The notes: generated by a model not told the origin, from the sequence alone. A stretch of DNA of 64,000 bases from Thecaphora thlaspeos (GCA_900291925.1 UWYS01000016.1:62001-126000), one strand, 5' to 3'. Counted from the first letter of the stretch, positions 13,593 to 25,206 are shown. Numbers and translations are program-made.

Positions 13593-14782
13593 GATGCTGC
13601 AGAGTTGTCGGACTCCTCTGTGGGAGAGCGAGCGAGGGACCTTTGTAGGACGGTGCTCCGGTCCGCTCGACAATCAACTTGTAGGGCCTTGATGGTCCGG
13701 CCAGCTCAAGGATGAGTCGGCTGACGGCGGGCGTTTCGTCGCGGTCTAGCGCTGCGCCTAGGGACCTGCTCTCGCTCTCGTGCGAAGCGAGCCTATCAGG
13801 AGTCGCGAGATTTTCGGCCTCGGAAATGCTGAAGTGGGTGGTCGGAGGGTAGCTGGGGTCGTGCTACAATGGCCGAAAAAGGGGACTGATGCCGGAGCGT
13901 TGACAAAGGCGTTGGATCGTGTCGGTCACGAGGGAAACGCAGACTAGCGTCAAAATCCTGTGCTGGTGGTGCGGGAAGTGGGAGGACACGCTCGGGGCGA
14001 GACGAACGTGCGATGACACGCTGTGCGTCGAGGCTGTGGGGAGTGGAATGCCGAGGGTGGGACGGCGGCGGCGGCGTCGCTCTCGAGAAGAGTAGATGAG
14101 GTGGTTGCGCGTCGAGCGGGGAGTTCGTAGCAGAGCGAGGGATAGCGTGGGTCCAATTGAGGTTGCCCCTATGTGTTGGTGGTGGGTGCTGGTGTTCGTC
14201 GTCGTGACGTAGATGTCGTGCGTAGTAGGTAGGCACGAGCCAAGTGGTCTCCGGGGGAGGCTGAGATGGTGTTGTGGTGTTGCCAGCGAGATGGGACGAG
14301 CTGCGAGGGTGATGGTAGAGTGAGATGGGGGGAGTGAAGTCTTAGAGAGGGGAGGCGGCGGGAGCGTGTTGGTGGTCAGGGAATGAAGAGAGAGAGATGG
14401 GAAGGGGAAGAGGTACAGAGAGTTGATCCGGGTAAGGGTTAGTGGAGAGGCAGAGGCAAAGGGGAGCCCAACAGGGCCGGGCGGGGATAATAATCTTGGT
14501 TCTGCAAAACGTTGGCCCTCCCAAGCCCCAAATTGTCGGTCGGGAAAGTCACTCTTTTGTTGCCTCCTTGGACGATGACGGATCGACCAGCTGTTGGCCG
14601 CCCTTGCCCACCCCCCACCCCAAAACAGCGGCGTGAAAGGGACGCAGTGTCAGTGGAGACTCTTTGTAAAACAAATGAAGGCGGCGGACCATCCGTCCAT
14701 GCAGTTGCAGCCGCCGCCCCCCTGGCTCGGTGCTGTCTCTGCTAGAGCGCGGCCTCGAAAGGAAAAAGACAAAAGGGCATAT

Positions 14783-14798
14783 AAGGTTTATAAACCTT
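14783..14798. repeat. 16-bp perfect palindrome in an AT-rich patch
   Basis: AAGGTTTATAAACCTT is its own reverse complement. It lies in about 50 bases of AT-rich DNA (14775-14830) that also has AATAAA-like words, inside otherwise GC-rich sequence. It could be a protein-binding site or part of a transcript end. Confidence 0.7.
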
Positions 14799-17755
14799 GA
14801 ACAATACAAATAAATTCAAATAAAGAATAGAAACCGCCAACAACACAGAGGGGCCAAGCGGCGGACAGCTGCGCCAACCCAATCAGCCCACGGAGGGCAG
14901 GGTAGGCCAGCCGTACGCATCGCTGACGCCGCACCAGCTGGCAAGCCAGTTCAACACGCATCCTGCCGGCCGGCTGGCTGACGAGCGGAGCAACGAGGCT
15001 GAGTTCGAGTCGGCCCACATCGCTTCCGCAAGATCCGGAACGAGGAAGAAACTAGCGTCACTCGACATCCACACGACGGCGGCAAGCAAGCCAATCGGCT
15101 TGCCAAAGCACACGCTCGGGGCAGCCGGGCCTCTGTAGACACATGGCTCGCTCCCTCGCTGGCTAGCCTCTTTCCTGGGGACTGTGATGTAGCCAGCCAT
15201 CCTGGCGGAGCGCCGGGTGGGGCTGAGCAGTTGGGGGTCGCAGACAGGCTCAGCGCGCGCGCGCGCGCAGGCGCTTCTTTCCGGTCGAGGCCACCGGTCC
15301 CCGTCGCCACACCGCAGGGCACGGCCGGGTCTCCGGACCGTGCAGCCGACTAGCAAACCATCTTTCGATATGGGGTGGTCACAGCCCCATGCTCCGGCCT
15401 GACGCTGTCACTACACCCTGTCTCCTGTCCTCGTGGTGATAGCCTGCATCGCGTACAGTACGCGCGTGTTTGGTATCACGGCCGCCTGCCTGCATACGTG
15501 TCTGGCTTCGTCGTTCAAGCCCTGAACTCACACAGGCGGCGACCACCAACAGCATACTGTAATGATCATGCTTGAAGTTCGTCGTCATCTTGTATGCGCA
15601 TGAAGCTTGGCTACAGGCATGAATCATGATGTAGCTTCAGCGCCGCCATCATCGAGCGTTGCTGACAGTGTATCGGAGCGGTCTCGGTCCGTGCCGGTCT
15701 CTATGCGTCAGGCTCTGCCTGCCCGCGTACGGTGAAGCCAGCGTGTGCCCCTTTTTGGGAGGGAGGGGGAACTGGCCGGTCCGGCCGTTACGCATCTGGG
15801 GCAGGACCCAGACCGGCAAATCACACCATCCCGCGGGAAACACAACCCTGCCTACGTACTTACGTACACCCTCATCTCCCTGTCACCGCATGCTACAGTA
15901 TGCAGGGGCAAATAGAGTAGCTATGTATGTAGTGTATATATTTCTTGTTAAAATGCGCCTTTTCCCCCTATCTTTCTCGAGCTGGCAATCCTACATTGTG
16001 GCGAGGAAGCTGGCGGATGGCGGCGGTTTCCAGACTTTGGAGAATTTTACCGTGTTGTCGGCTCGCTTATCTGTCCGGGCGAACCCCCACACCGTCCCGC
16101 GCCACACCTCTTGTGTCTATGTAAACTTCACCACTAGGTTAACTATCCGGTCGGCTCTCCTTGCGACATTCGAGATAAAGTTCTGGTCAGCTCCTTGTTC
16201 CAAAGAACAGCCGGTCCTGCCTTACTCGAGAGCAAAAAGGGCGGACCTGTGCAAGGGGAATCTCCGCTTACGGCACGACACGGCACGGCCCAGAGCGGCT
16301 CGCGGTCCGACGTCCGACGCTTCGAGCCATGGCTAGAGAGTGCACCTACTGAACAAGGCACCAGCGCTGTTTGTACGACGTAGCGTCGCAAGCAGTCTAA
16401 TATCTCGGTCACTTTAGCTTCGTTGAGAAGGTTCAGGCACAAAAAGGGGGGTCGCACCCCTGAGCTTAAGAGGACTGCACAGACTTTGTTCTTCTCGCAT
16501 TTTGACGCCGACTGGTGAGGGGCTGGACGCAGCTGTTTGGGGGTTTTTCCCTCTCGGTGCAGAAACTGCCCGATCCCAGACAGCTGCACCTTGACACGAA
16601 CCACGTGAGAACATTACGGGCCCCGGTGGCAAACGCTCGTCCAGAATGGCATGCTGGAGTACTGTACAGTCAAGAGTAAAGGCAGGAGGATACAGACAGG
16701 ATACGGACCCTCGTTCCTATTCTGTGGTACAGCAGAAATAGGCAGGAAAGGTTGGTGCAGGGCTGAAAATTTCCGGCATTTCCGAAGGCCTGCCATCTTT
16801 CCGGTATCGCCACCGCGGCGAGTTTGACCGTAACGTGCCGTGCCAAGGGTAACCAACCCTCGTTCTTGCTTGGGGCGGGTTTCTGGCCGGTGCGGGTGAG
16901 CCTATCGGAAATACCGCACTTGGTTGATCGTTACAGTTAGGTAACAGTAGTAGTAAGTTTAGGCTTGGCGGCGCCCGCCTGTGACGTGAATGATGAAGAT
17001 GACGGGAGTTGGGCCGCGAAATGGATACGTAGCCGCTTGATCAGAAAGGGAGGGCAAGGACTCGGCGCGAACGCGAGAGTGCGACGCGTGCGTAGGGCGC
17101 GTCGGTCTGGGTGATCGGCCGAGGCACCCGGCCTCATCTCGAGCCCGGCTCAGCCCTGCTCCCATCTTCTCCTCCATCTCTCCCTGTCGTCGTCGCCCGC
17201 AGGGCATCCTTGTTTTTCCGCCCGCCCTCCCTGCTGCTTGTCGCTCTTCCCGCGCTAGACCGACACGCCGTAAGAACCGGCGTGTCGGGAGCCCTTCAGA
17301 GCTCAGGTCATGCTGGCCTGCCCGCAATTGATATGTTCCCTCTCTTTTTGAACGCAGCAGCATGAAACTGTCGAGATTGCCGAGGAGGACGTACGGAGAG
17401 TGTGGGGGGTGACAGCAGCAGCGCGGGGAAGGGGAGAGTCATGCCGCCAAAGGGACGACAGCTGATGGAAGCGAGGGAAGCCCTCGCAATCGAGAGGTTT
17501 GGCCGCCTCCGATCGATGCGTGGCTCCTGCCGTGCCCCCTCCCCCCTCCCCTCGTGATAGGTATGCTCTTGACAGAGTGAGTTGAGAGCCGCCTTCCCAT
17601 ATCCAATCTCCGCATCGAGATCGTCTTACCCCCCGCTTCACCTTCCCCCACTTCCACAGAAGGAGAATCGAGCCTCTGTTCGTCCGCTCTATGTTCGAGC
17701 CGTAGACTCTCCCCTTGAGAACGTCCGTCTCCGATTGTCGAGATCATCGACGAAG

Positions 17756-18377
17756 ATGGCCGGGTAAGATTTTCACCCGAGCAGCACACGGCTCGTGCTA
17801 AGTAGCGAGTGCCATTCATCCACCCTTAGCTCCATTCTTGATGAGTTCATCTTGCTCGTCTCGCTTTCTGACCTCCATCCCGGAACAGATCGCAGCCGCC
17901 GCAGTAGAGCGGGAGCCGACACCGTCAGCATCGGAGTCGAAGCGTAAGTACCATTCTTATTGTCCAACGGCCCTCAACACAGAAACATTCGTGAATCGAT
18001 GCTACAGTACGGCTTGCTCCCGTGACGCCGCCCTGTGTCGACTGCGGCGTTTGCTCGTACGTGCCCTTCCCTCGGGCAATCCTTTGACACGTCCGGAGTA
18101 AAGCGTCGCGGGCATAGCAGCATGCCGCGGAACACACTCTTGACCACTACTCGTGCAACGTCCGTGTCCACTTCAGCCTCATTTTGCCGGCAATGCTTGC
18201 CCTAACGAAGCTATGCTTTTCCCGCAAAATCTTGGGGGCTTCCTGCGTCAGCCTCGTCGTTCAAGTCAACCGCGGACGAAAGGTGAGAGGACATACAGTA
18301 CCCCGACGGCAAGCGACGTCCAGCAAGAAGCAGTTGCCACCACGACCTGGCAAGCAAAGCTCCCATCCGGAGAGTGA
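17756..18377 (+). CDS. Doubtful multi-exon coding gene
   Basis: An ATG in strong context (GACGAAGATGGCC) at 17756 is followed at once by GTAAGA. One self-consistent reading uses ATGGCCGG, then an exon from about 17830 to a GTAAGT donor near 17943, then an exon after GCTACAG near 18008 up to a GTACGT donor near 18056, then an exon after CACTTCAG near 18177. The frame then stays open to TGA 18375-18377. The resulting protein (start MAGSILDEFILLVSLSDL) matches no family I know, and other splicings introduce early stops. It could equally be a non-coding spliced RNA. Confidence 0.2.
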
Positions 18378-19446
18378 AGGAAGCGCCGAAACGAATATTG
18401 GGGCGCCCGCTGCTGCTTGCCCCACAGACGGCAATCTTACTCCGCTCCATTATTCTCGACGGCAAAGATGGTCTTAAGTAGCGGCGAGCAAGGACTGTGC
18501 GCAAGGCCTAGACTGGATCACGCCTTGCCTTGTCGGCGTAAGAGCCTACAATAATACGGTACGACCGCAACGGAGCGTTGGTCGCAGCAAGAGACGAGAG
18601 CGGGCGAGGCGTCGGAAGGCAGAGAAGCGGGTGCATGATGGCGGTCTTACGCCTTTTTGGCGCCGGCGGTGGCTTGCTCTGCGCCTCTGGGATGCTTCCG
18701 AAGGAGCGACGCCACGGCGGCTCTCTTTCAGCCGTGTAAGTACTCTATACTGTAAGTATTTGGCTCTTGGTGGGTATCCGCAGAACGGACACCATCAGCT
18801 GACCCGTGTAAGTACTTGCCCGCAGGCGGCGTTTGCGGCGTGCGGGGAAGCGAGTGGCGGCCCAACATGACACGCCAACAGGCGGCAATCTTTGTTTACT
18901 TTGATGGGGCGAAGGAGTGTCGATGATAGGACGATAGCGATGTGTACATACAAGGTGAAGTTAGCTGCTGCGCCACGGCGAGGTTAGCGCGCCTCCGCCG
19001 ACGGGGTCGAGATCTTCTGCACGCCATGCCGTGCAAGCAGGCGAGCGGACGGACGACACCGCGCCTACGCATCTCCAACGCCCGTGTGCATCGCCTTGCT
19101 TCGTTCCGTCTCACGCACGACACGCCTAAACAACTTCGTTCCCTCCACCCTTTCGCCGTAGCCGTCGAGCGTCTCTTGTGTGGCGACAAAGATACGGCTC
19201 GTGAACCCCCGAAGCGTACACTGGCTGTACATGGCCCGACAACGTCGTGTAAGTTACAAGGCCCGGTCCAGGTGGCCGAAAGTAGCCGGTCTCTCGGGGA
19301 TTGCGGTGGAGCAGGCTGACTGATCGCCCCACCCTCCAGACCATCTTCTCTCTCTGCAACGCCGCAGTCGCTCGTCGCACCGCTCCGCAAAGCTACCAGG
19401 CCGTACGACTGCGCCACAGTCAATCGGATCCGCGATCTCTGCAAGC

Positions 19447-21105
19447 ATGTCGAACGCAGAGGCTGCGACAGTAAGCAGTCGCTACCTGCTCGTCAAAAAC
19501 GTTCGCATCCACTCATCATCTCGCAACCAAGAGCAAGAAGATCAAGCGACGAACTTACACAACATCCTCTACCGGCACGACGACGGCGCTCGCTCAGTCG
19601 AGGTGACGCTCTTTCGCGCTGACACATCCTCGTCGACTGACACGTCGTTCGATGTCAAAGCGCCTCCCCTTCCTCTCCCACGTCTCAAGCTGGGCTGGGA
19701 GAAGAGCTAGACCGTGCTACCGTCTCGCTTGGCCCGGACGCCTATCCCTCCTCGTCGTTCGACTCATCAACAACGACGTTGGAGGGTCACGGTTCTCTCC
19801 TGATCCCGGGCGGACTCAGCCATCCCCACGTCCATCTCGACATGTGTTTCCTCCTCTCTCGCTGTGGCGTTTCGTCCGGGACCTTCTCGGAAGCACTGGA
19901 GCATACCAATGAAGCCAAGAAGTCGTTCACCCTCTCGGATCTCGTCGAGCGTGGACGTCGGTTGATTTCGACGAGCATCTCACACGGCGTCACGAGCATG
20001 CGCGCTCACGTCGAGGTGGATCCTACCGTCTCGCTCATCTGTCTCGAGGCGGGCGTACAACTCAAGAGGGAATATGCAGATAGATGTGACATCTCGCTCG
20101 TCGCCTTTGCTCAGGATCCGCTTTTCCCCAATGACGAGGGGACGAGGGGCGAGATTCAGGAGCTGATGAAGAGAGCTGCGTCGTACCCAGGTGTGGACGC
20201 GGTAGGTAGTGCACCTTACGTCGAGCCTTTCTCGGACGACGCCGAGGTTCTATCGGAAAGCGACAAGGAGCCAGATCGAACGACAACATCGTAACATCGA
20301 CATGGTCTTCCAGCTGGCGTCGACAAATGGCAAGGACGTCGACTTTCACCTGGACTACGACCTCGATCCTCCGAGTCTCGATCGACCTTCCCTGATACCC
20401 TACGTCCTCGATCGGACACTAGCATCATCATGGACCGTCAGTGATGCTCGTCGACGAAGGCGGATCACCTTGGGTCACTGTACGAAGCTCTCCGTCTTCT
20501 CTGCTTGCGACCTCGAATCGCTCTTTTCCAAACTCCAGACGCTACGTCTTCAAGATGGGCACAACGACGATGTGGGGAGTGTGAACTTCGTCTCGCTCCC
20601 ACCCTCGGATCTGTACATGCAAGGTCGATCTACACCCTACTCGAGCCGAAGTCGAGCTACTCTACCGGCCCTCTCTCTCCTGTCCTCCAGCGACGGCTTG
20701 ATGCAAGTGAGTATGGGCGTTAACAACGTCTCGAACCTTTTCACGCCACAGGGCGATGCAGATCCGCTCGCTCTCCTACCCACCATGGTGGGCGTCTGGC
20801 AGAGCGCCACACCGTACGACTCCAAGAATCTCCTCAGCATGGTCAGTACCGGTGCGAGGTCCGCAGCTGGTTTCGACATTGAACGCGGCGCAAAAGGACT
20901 GGTGGATGCTACGATTCTCGATGCGTGCCGAGACGTGCAAGCGGCCGTGTTTGCTCCCCCCTTTGGAAGGATAGCGATAAAGACGGGCAGGGTGGTCGCG
21001 ACGAGGCCTCGTTCTTCTTCCTTTGCAATCTTATACTGCGATCCTGCCTTCCCTGTCCGACTAAACCTGTCTGGCGAGAGAAGCGTCGCGGGCGCCGCTA
21101 TCTAA
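19447..21105 (+). pseudogene. Amidohydrolase (cytosine-deaminase-like metal-dependent hydrolase), reading frame interrupted
   Basis: An ATG at 19447 starts a typical N-terminus (YLLVKNVRI). The metal-binding HPHVHLD segment follows near 19815-19835, then GVTSMRAHVEVDP, VGSAPYVEP, NIDMVFQLA, HLDYDLDP and ITLGHC, and a C-terminal region with AIKTGRVVATR. These pieces read in frame 1, then frame 3 (about 19700-20275), then frame 1 again to TAA 21103-21105. The first switch could hide an intron (53 nt from GTCAAAG to GAAGAG is one poor candidate). The second, between 20220 and 20290, would need either a single-base indel or a 73-nt intron that deletes the conserved VGSAPYVE segment. I therefore call it disrupted, with assembly error as the alternative. 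Its stop overlaps the SND1 stop. Confidence 0.65.
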
Positions 21106-24100
21106 TCCTCGGTGGGGTCACCGTACTCGAAGCATCCTTCCCTCCTCCTCCTCGCTCCCTCGATCGCCTCGCCCAGAACCTTTGTCATCCTGGGGTAGCT
21201 CTTCCAGTACCTCACCTTGTCGTCCAGCAGCGCGCACCCGGCCTCGGTCAGCTCGACGTTGACGCTCTGCCTCTCCATCTCGCCGCTCTGCTGGGTGCTC
21301 TTAGCGTCCCACAGCGTGACGTGGAGCAGCCCAGTGCCCGGCTCGACGTAGTCAATGTTGGCCACCAGCTTCCGGCCGTCGCCCGCCGTCGCGCGGAAGC
21401 GGTCGATGGCCTCGTAGACGTACTCGCGCTGCTTGCCGTCAAAGAGGCGGACAAACGAAAGACGCGCCTCTTTGGCCTGAGGGGTGAGGCGGCTGCGGCC
21501 AAACCTGGCGGCGTCCAAGGGTCGCAGGTCGCGGAACGACACCGTCTCCTTGTTGCCGTAGTCGACAAAGACGACGTCGGCCACCTTGGCGCCCGCCGAC
21601 GACCGCTTGATCAGGGCGCGGTACCACTGGCCGTCCTGCGAGAACTTGGCCGAGACCATGTCGCCGGCGCGGGGGAAGAAGCCGGCACCCGTCTGCGCGG
21701 CGGACGGCTGCTTGTGGTGAAGGGCGAACTCGGACATCATCTTCTCGAGCTCGTCAATCTGGCTGCCGAGGATCTGGAGCGAGAAACCAAACGGATCGGC
21801 GCTCGCGGCGGCACGAGGATCGTACTCGTTCGCTCCACCGCGCACGTCCGAGATAATGCAGTCGACGTACTCGGCGCGCGCCGGCGCCGGCTCGTTGGAG
21901 GTGGCCGCGGTGGCGGCGGCTGAGGCCGACTTGCCGTTGATGCCGCCCATCTTCCACGCAGGTCCAGCAGCACTGCGCACCGCAGCAGAGGCGGACGAGA
22001 CAACGCCGTTGGCGGCAGCGGCGGCGGCCGGATAGCCGGAGGCGCCGTCAATGCCATCTCCGTTAGCCTCGGCGCTGTTGAAGTCCTTCCACAGCCCCTT
22101 CTCCTCGCGCTGCGCCTGGGCCTCGGCATCGGCCAGACGCTGGTAGAACGGCGTCGACTCTGCCGAGTAGCCGTGGACGGTGGCGAGGCCCTGCTCGACC
22201 AGGGAAGCGGCGAAGTTCTCGGTCTTGTTGAGGAACATCGCACCGATGAAGCCGCCGGCCTTGTCGGTCGAATAAACTTCGATCTCGACGTCGCGTTGGA
22301 GCGCTCGCATCGTGGTGAACTCGAGGCCCTCGCGGCCGAATGGCTCGTCCTTCTCCGAGGCGTTCCTGGCGGTGCGCGGTGCGCGGATACCGGCGAGGAC
22401 GAACGTGATGCGCGCGTTCTCGCGGGGCACGATCACCTTGAAGCGCGAGGCGGAGGCGACAAAGTCGACGGTGGCCTGGAGGCGTCCGGCGCGCTTCATC
22501 CCGGGGAGGAAGGCGTTGGCCTTGCTGGCATTCTCCGACGCGTCGGCGAGACGGGGCGCGGCCAGCTCCTTGCCAGAGTGGAGCCCTTTGGCCTCGGCGA
22601 CCGCCTTGGCCTCGGCCTCCATCAGTTTGTCAAAGCCGGGCGAACGGTCCTCGTCGTCGCGCTTGTGCCGCGTCACGGTGGCGAGGCCGCGCGAGACGAG
22701 CAGCTCGCCGACGTCGGCCTCCTTACCTCCCGAGCGGACAGTGGCGTACTCGCGCTCGTCAAAGTTGCCCTCCTTCGGCTTGACGTAATCCATCTGGACC
22801 GAGACCGTCTTGCCAATGAGACGCTTACGCAGGAACTCGCGCGCCTCGGCCGCGTAGCCGGCCTGCTTGGCGTCCTTGACGGCCGGCTGTCGGATCGACG
22901 AGAGCTGGATGCGGCGCTCGGGCGCGAGCGAGCCGTCCTTCTTGTCGAGCTTGCGCACCTGGATCGTGTCGCCCGAGATGATGCGCGAGACGACAGCGTC
23001 GAACGTCCTGGCCGCGACCGGCTGGGCCGAGAGGGCGACGTCGGACGAGGCGGCGGGAGGCTTGTACGACTTCCACAGGTTGAGCTGTTTCTCCCTTGCG
23101 GTGCGCTCGGCGGCGCGGTACTTTTCCATGCCGCCGTGCGACGCCAGCATCCCGGCGTGCCAGTCGATGCAGCGTGCCAAGCCGGCGGCGAGCAGGAACT
23201 GAGCAATGTCGCCGACGGGATGGAGCGCCATGCCGATCAGGACCGTCGCGGTCGGGGCGGGGACGGAAGCGATAGCAGTAGCTGCGGCAGAGGCGGCTGA
23301 GGCGGTGGCGGAGAACGGCGTGGGGGTGGCGACAGGCTGTGGGATCGAAAGAAGGGTGACCTTGATGTTGCGCTGGAGAAGGCGGCTCTCGACAAAGAAT
23401 TTGGCCTCTTCGCCAAAGGGCTCGCTGGCGTCCGAGGGGCCGCCGCCTCCGCCGCCGGCGACGCGAGGGCATTTTATGCCGGCGAGGCTGAGGTTGATGA
23501 TCTGATGATGTTTAGAGCTGAGGAGGAGGCGGACGCGGAGCATGCTGCCGTCGCGGACCTGCTCAACAATCGACTCAATCGGCTCGCCCTTGTGCTCGGC
23601 GAAGAAAGCAGCGGTGTCTTCGGGCATCGAGTGGTCGACCTTGAGCAGCTCGTCGGGTCCCCAAAGGCCCACGGCGTTGGCAGAGGCCTCTTCTTGGACG
23701 GTTCGGAGGCGCTGCTTCCAGCTGCCCTCTTCATCGACGGCGTCGGACTGGCCGGCGTTGGGACGCTTGGTGGCCGAATCGTGGACCTTTGCCCAGCCGG
23801 CGGCGAGGATCTCGTGGGCGACATTGGTATCAGGCTGACCGGGAGCCTTGGGCGGCAAGTAGACGTGGGCGAATTGGCGGGGTTGTGCAACGGTGGAGCC
23901 GGGGACGGCGGCGGGCGCGGGAACGGTGTACTCGATCCTGTAGCGAATCTCGCGGCCGACGATGAGGGCGCGGAGGTACTCGCGCGAGGCAAAGGCCTGC
24001 GGATCGTCTTCACGCTCGCGCGAGCCGAGTCGCGGGGCGGCGATGCCGGCGATGTGCACCGTCTCCTCCTTGCCGGGGGTGTTTACGCCCTTGGGACGGA

Positions 24101-24287
24101 TGATGATGGTGTCGCCGCTGAGCACGCTGCGCACGATTGCGCTCTTGAACGGTGCTTCACCAGCGTTGCTGGCGGGTCCGGAGGATGCTGCTGCTGCTGC
24201 TGATGATGCTGCTGATGGTTGCGAGGGTGCTGATGCTGCTGCTGCTGCTGCTGCTGCTGATGCGGTGGATTGCTGTTGAGACGACAT
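21102..24287 (-). CDS. SND1: Tudor staphylococcal nuclease (SND1/Tudor-SN homologue)
   Basis: A single exon of 1061 residues, using the ATG at 24287; the frame is open further upstream, but that part looks like 5' UTR. After an Ala/Ser-rich N-terminus (about 1-45) come staphylococcal-nuclease-like repeats at about 47-205 (AIVRSVLSGDTIIIRPKG), 230-400 (MLRVRLLLS), 415-570 (AVVSRIISGDTIQVRKLD) and 600-740. Then a Tudor domain at about 870-930 (GQWYRALIKRSS, VVFVDYGNKETV) and a partial fifth SN module. Tudor-SN proteins bind RNA and act in RNA processing, stress granules and decay. The polyalanine tract is encoded by a GCT/GCA repeat. The stop (CTA on the + strand, 21102-21104) overlaps the convergent amidohydrolase stop. 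Confidence 0.93.
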   Translation of the reverse strand: MSSQQQSTASAAAAAAAASAPSQPSAASSAAAAASSGPASNAGEAPFKSAIVRSVLSGDTIIIRPKGVNTPGKEETVHIAGIAAPRLGSREREDDPQAFASREYLRALIVGREIRYRIEYTVPAPAAVPGSTVAQPRQFAHVYLPPKAPGQPDTNVAHEILAAGWAKVHDSATKRPNAGQSDAVDEEGSWKQRLRTVQEEASANAVGLWGPDELLKVDHSMPEDTAAFFAEHKGEPIESIVEQVRDGSMLRVRLLLSSKHHQIINLSLAGIKCPRVAGGGGGGPSDASEPFGEEAKFFVESRLLQRNIKVTLLSIPQPVATPTPFSATASAASAAATAIASVPAPTATVLIGMALHPVGDIAQFLLAAGLARCIDWHAGMLASHGGMEKYRAAERTAREKQLNLWKSYKPPAASSDVALSAQPVAARTFDAVVSRIISGDTIQVRKLDKKDGSLAPERRIQLSSIRQPAVKDAKQAGYAAEAREFLRKRLIGKTVSVQMDYVKPKEGNFDEREYATVRSGGKEADVGELLVSRGLATVTRHKRDDEDRSPGFDKLMEAEAKAVAEAKGLHSGKELAAPRLADASENASKANAFLPGMKRAGRLQATVDFVASASRFKVIVPRENARITFVLAGIRAPRTARNASEKDEPFGREGLEFTTMRALQRDVEIEVYSTDKAGGFIGAMFLNKTENFAASLVEQGLATVHGYSAESTPFYQRLADAEAQAQREEKGLWKDFNSAEANGDGIDGASGYPAAAAAANGVVSSASAAVRSAAGPAWKMGGINGKSASAAATAATSNEPAPARAEYVDCIISDVRGGANEYDPRAAASADPFGFSLQILGSQIDELEKMMSEFALHHKQPSAAQTGAGFFPRAGDMVSAKFSQDGQWYRALIKRSSAGAKVADVVFVDYGNKETVSFRDLRPLDAARFGRSRLTPQAKEARLSFVRLFDGKQREYVYEAIDRFRATAGDGRKLVANIDYVEPGTGLLHVTLWDAKSTQQSGEMERQSVNVELTEAGCALLDDKVRYWKSYPRMTKVLGEAIEGARRRREGCFEYGDPTED
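24190..24262. repeat. GCT/GAT trinucleotide repeat in the SND1 N-terminal coding region
   Basis: An interrupted (GCT)n array encoding the Ala/Ser run near the SND1 N-terminus. It is likely length-variable between strains. Confidence 0.8.
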
Positions 24288-25206
24288 GGTGGGGACTGAT
24301 TGCAGCGGCAAGATGTTTGACGAGGTTCTGGACAGGTGGTGGTGGTGTTGGTGGCGAGAGGAGAAAGACGAGGTTAAGGCGAGGACCGGCCGAAGACGAC
24401 TGCAAAATAGGGGTAAGGTAGCAAGAGACGAGGAGCAACTCTTGCTGACTGGCTGGAAGAGGTGGGTGTTGGTGGTGGCGATGGTGGTGGCGAGATGCAG
24501 AGGGTCGATGGGGCGAGGTCGGCGGCCACGAGGGGAGCGGGGCAGCGCTGGCGTCCTTTGCGCTGTCGAGCGGCGCTGGCAGGGGCGGGGCGCGGGACGC
24601 CTTTCTTCTGGCTTCTTTTGCCTTGTGCTGCGCTGGCGGCTTGCGGCGGAAAGAGGTGGTCCGTCCGTCGACGGAGCTGCCCGTTGGCTTCTTCCCGCCC
24701 GTCCGCCAGCCTGCTTGCCAGCCTGCTTGCCAGCCTCTGCGAGATCGGGGTGCAACGCTGGCGCTCAGCTCGTGTGATCACAGCGCCAGCGCCAGCGCCG
24801 CTCGCGACCCCACTTCCCGCCAGGAAGCCACGCCTCCTTTCGCCCGACGACTCTGGCCCTCGACACACACGCAGCATCCAGCTGGCACATCCATCTGCAG
24901 GTGAGCGCGTGCACAAGCGACTCTGCGCGGACTTCAAGCGGCGCCTGAGGCTGCAGAGCAGAGGGTCGCACCCGCTCCCTCCCGATCCTCTCCGCCATGT
25001 ACGCGGCGCCGCACGACAGGGAGCCTGGCTTCGACGCAAGAGGGGTATCAATGAGGCATCGTCGAGGTAGCTGGTACAAGCAAAGCACATAGAGAAGCGG
25101 ACTAGCAGGGTAGGACCCTTTGTCCAAAAGCCAGGATCGGACTCGCCAGCACGGCCGTCGTGACCGCGACTCCGTCCAGCGAAACGACGGAGCAACGGCG
25201 GCGCAG
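24288..25206. other. Intergenic region between SND1 and the Scm3-like gene
   Basis: It holds the SND1 promoter and 5' UTR and the 3' flank of the Scm3-like gene. A short direct repeat of CCAGCCTGCTTG occurs at about 24715-24737. Open frames here lack family signal. Confidence 0.5.

Larger units (their letters stand above)
13593..19446. other. Gene-poor 5.9-kb region
   Basis: No confident protein-coding gene was found between the MAPK-Elp5 start and the amidohydrolase. The part up to about 14.5 kb is GC-rich and probably the kinase promoter and 5' UTR. From about 14.77 kb there is an AT-rich patch with a 16-bp palindrome. From 15 to 17 kb only short frames without family signal occur on either strand. 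From 17.7 to 18.9 kb there are several GTAAGT/GTACGT-type donor motifs that hint at a spliced transcript (see the entry at 17756). Confidence 0.5.

Noticed and set aside
15659..16336. 225-codon plus-strand frame in the gene-poor region
   Set aside because: No domain, many Cys/Arg/Ser in random order, no splice or start support.
22173..23300. 375-codon plus-strand frame opposite SND1
   Set aside because: Antisense shadow; no start context, no family features.
24157..24438. Possible upstream coding extension of SND1
   Set aside because: The frame is open but low complexity; the ATG at 24287 gives the compact family N-terminus.
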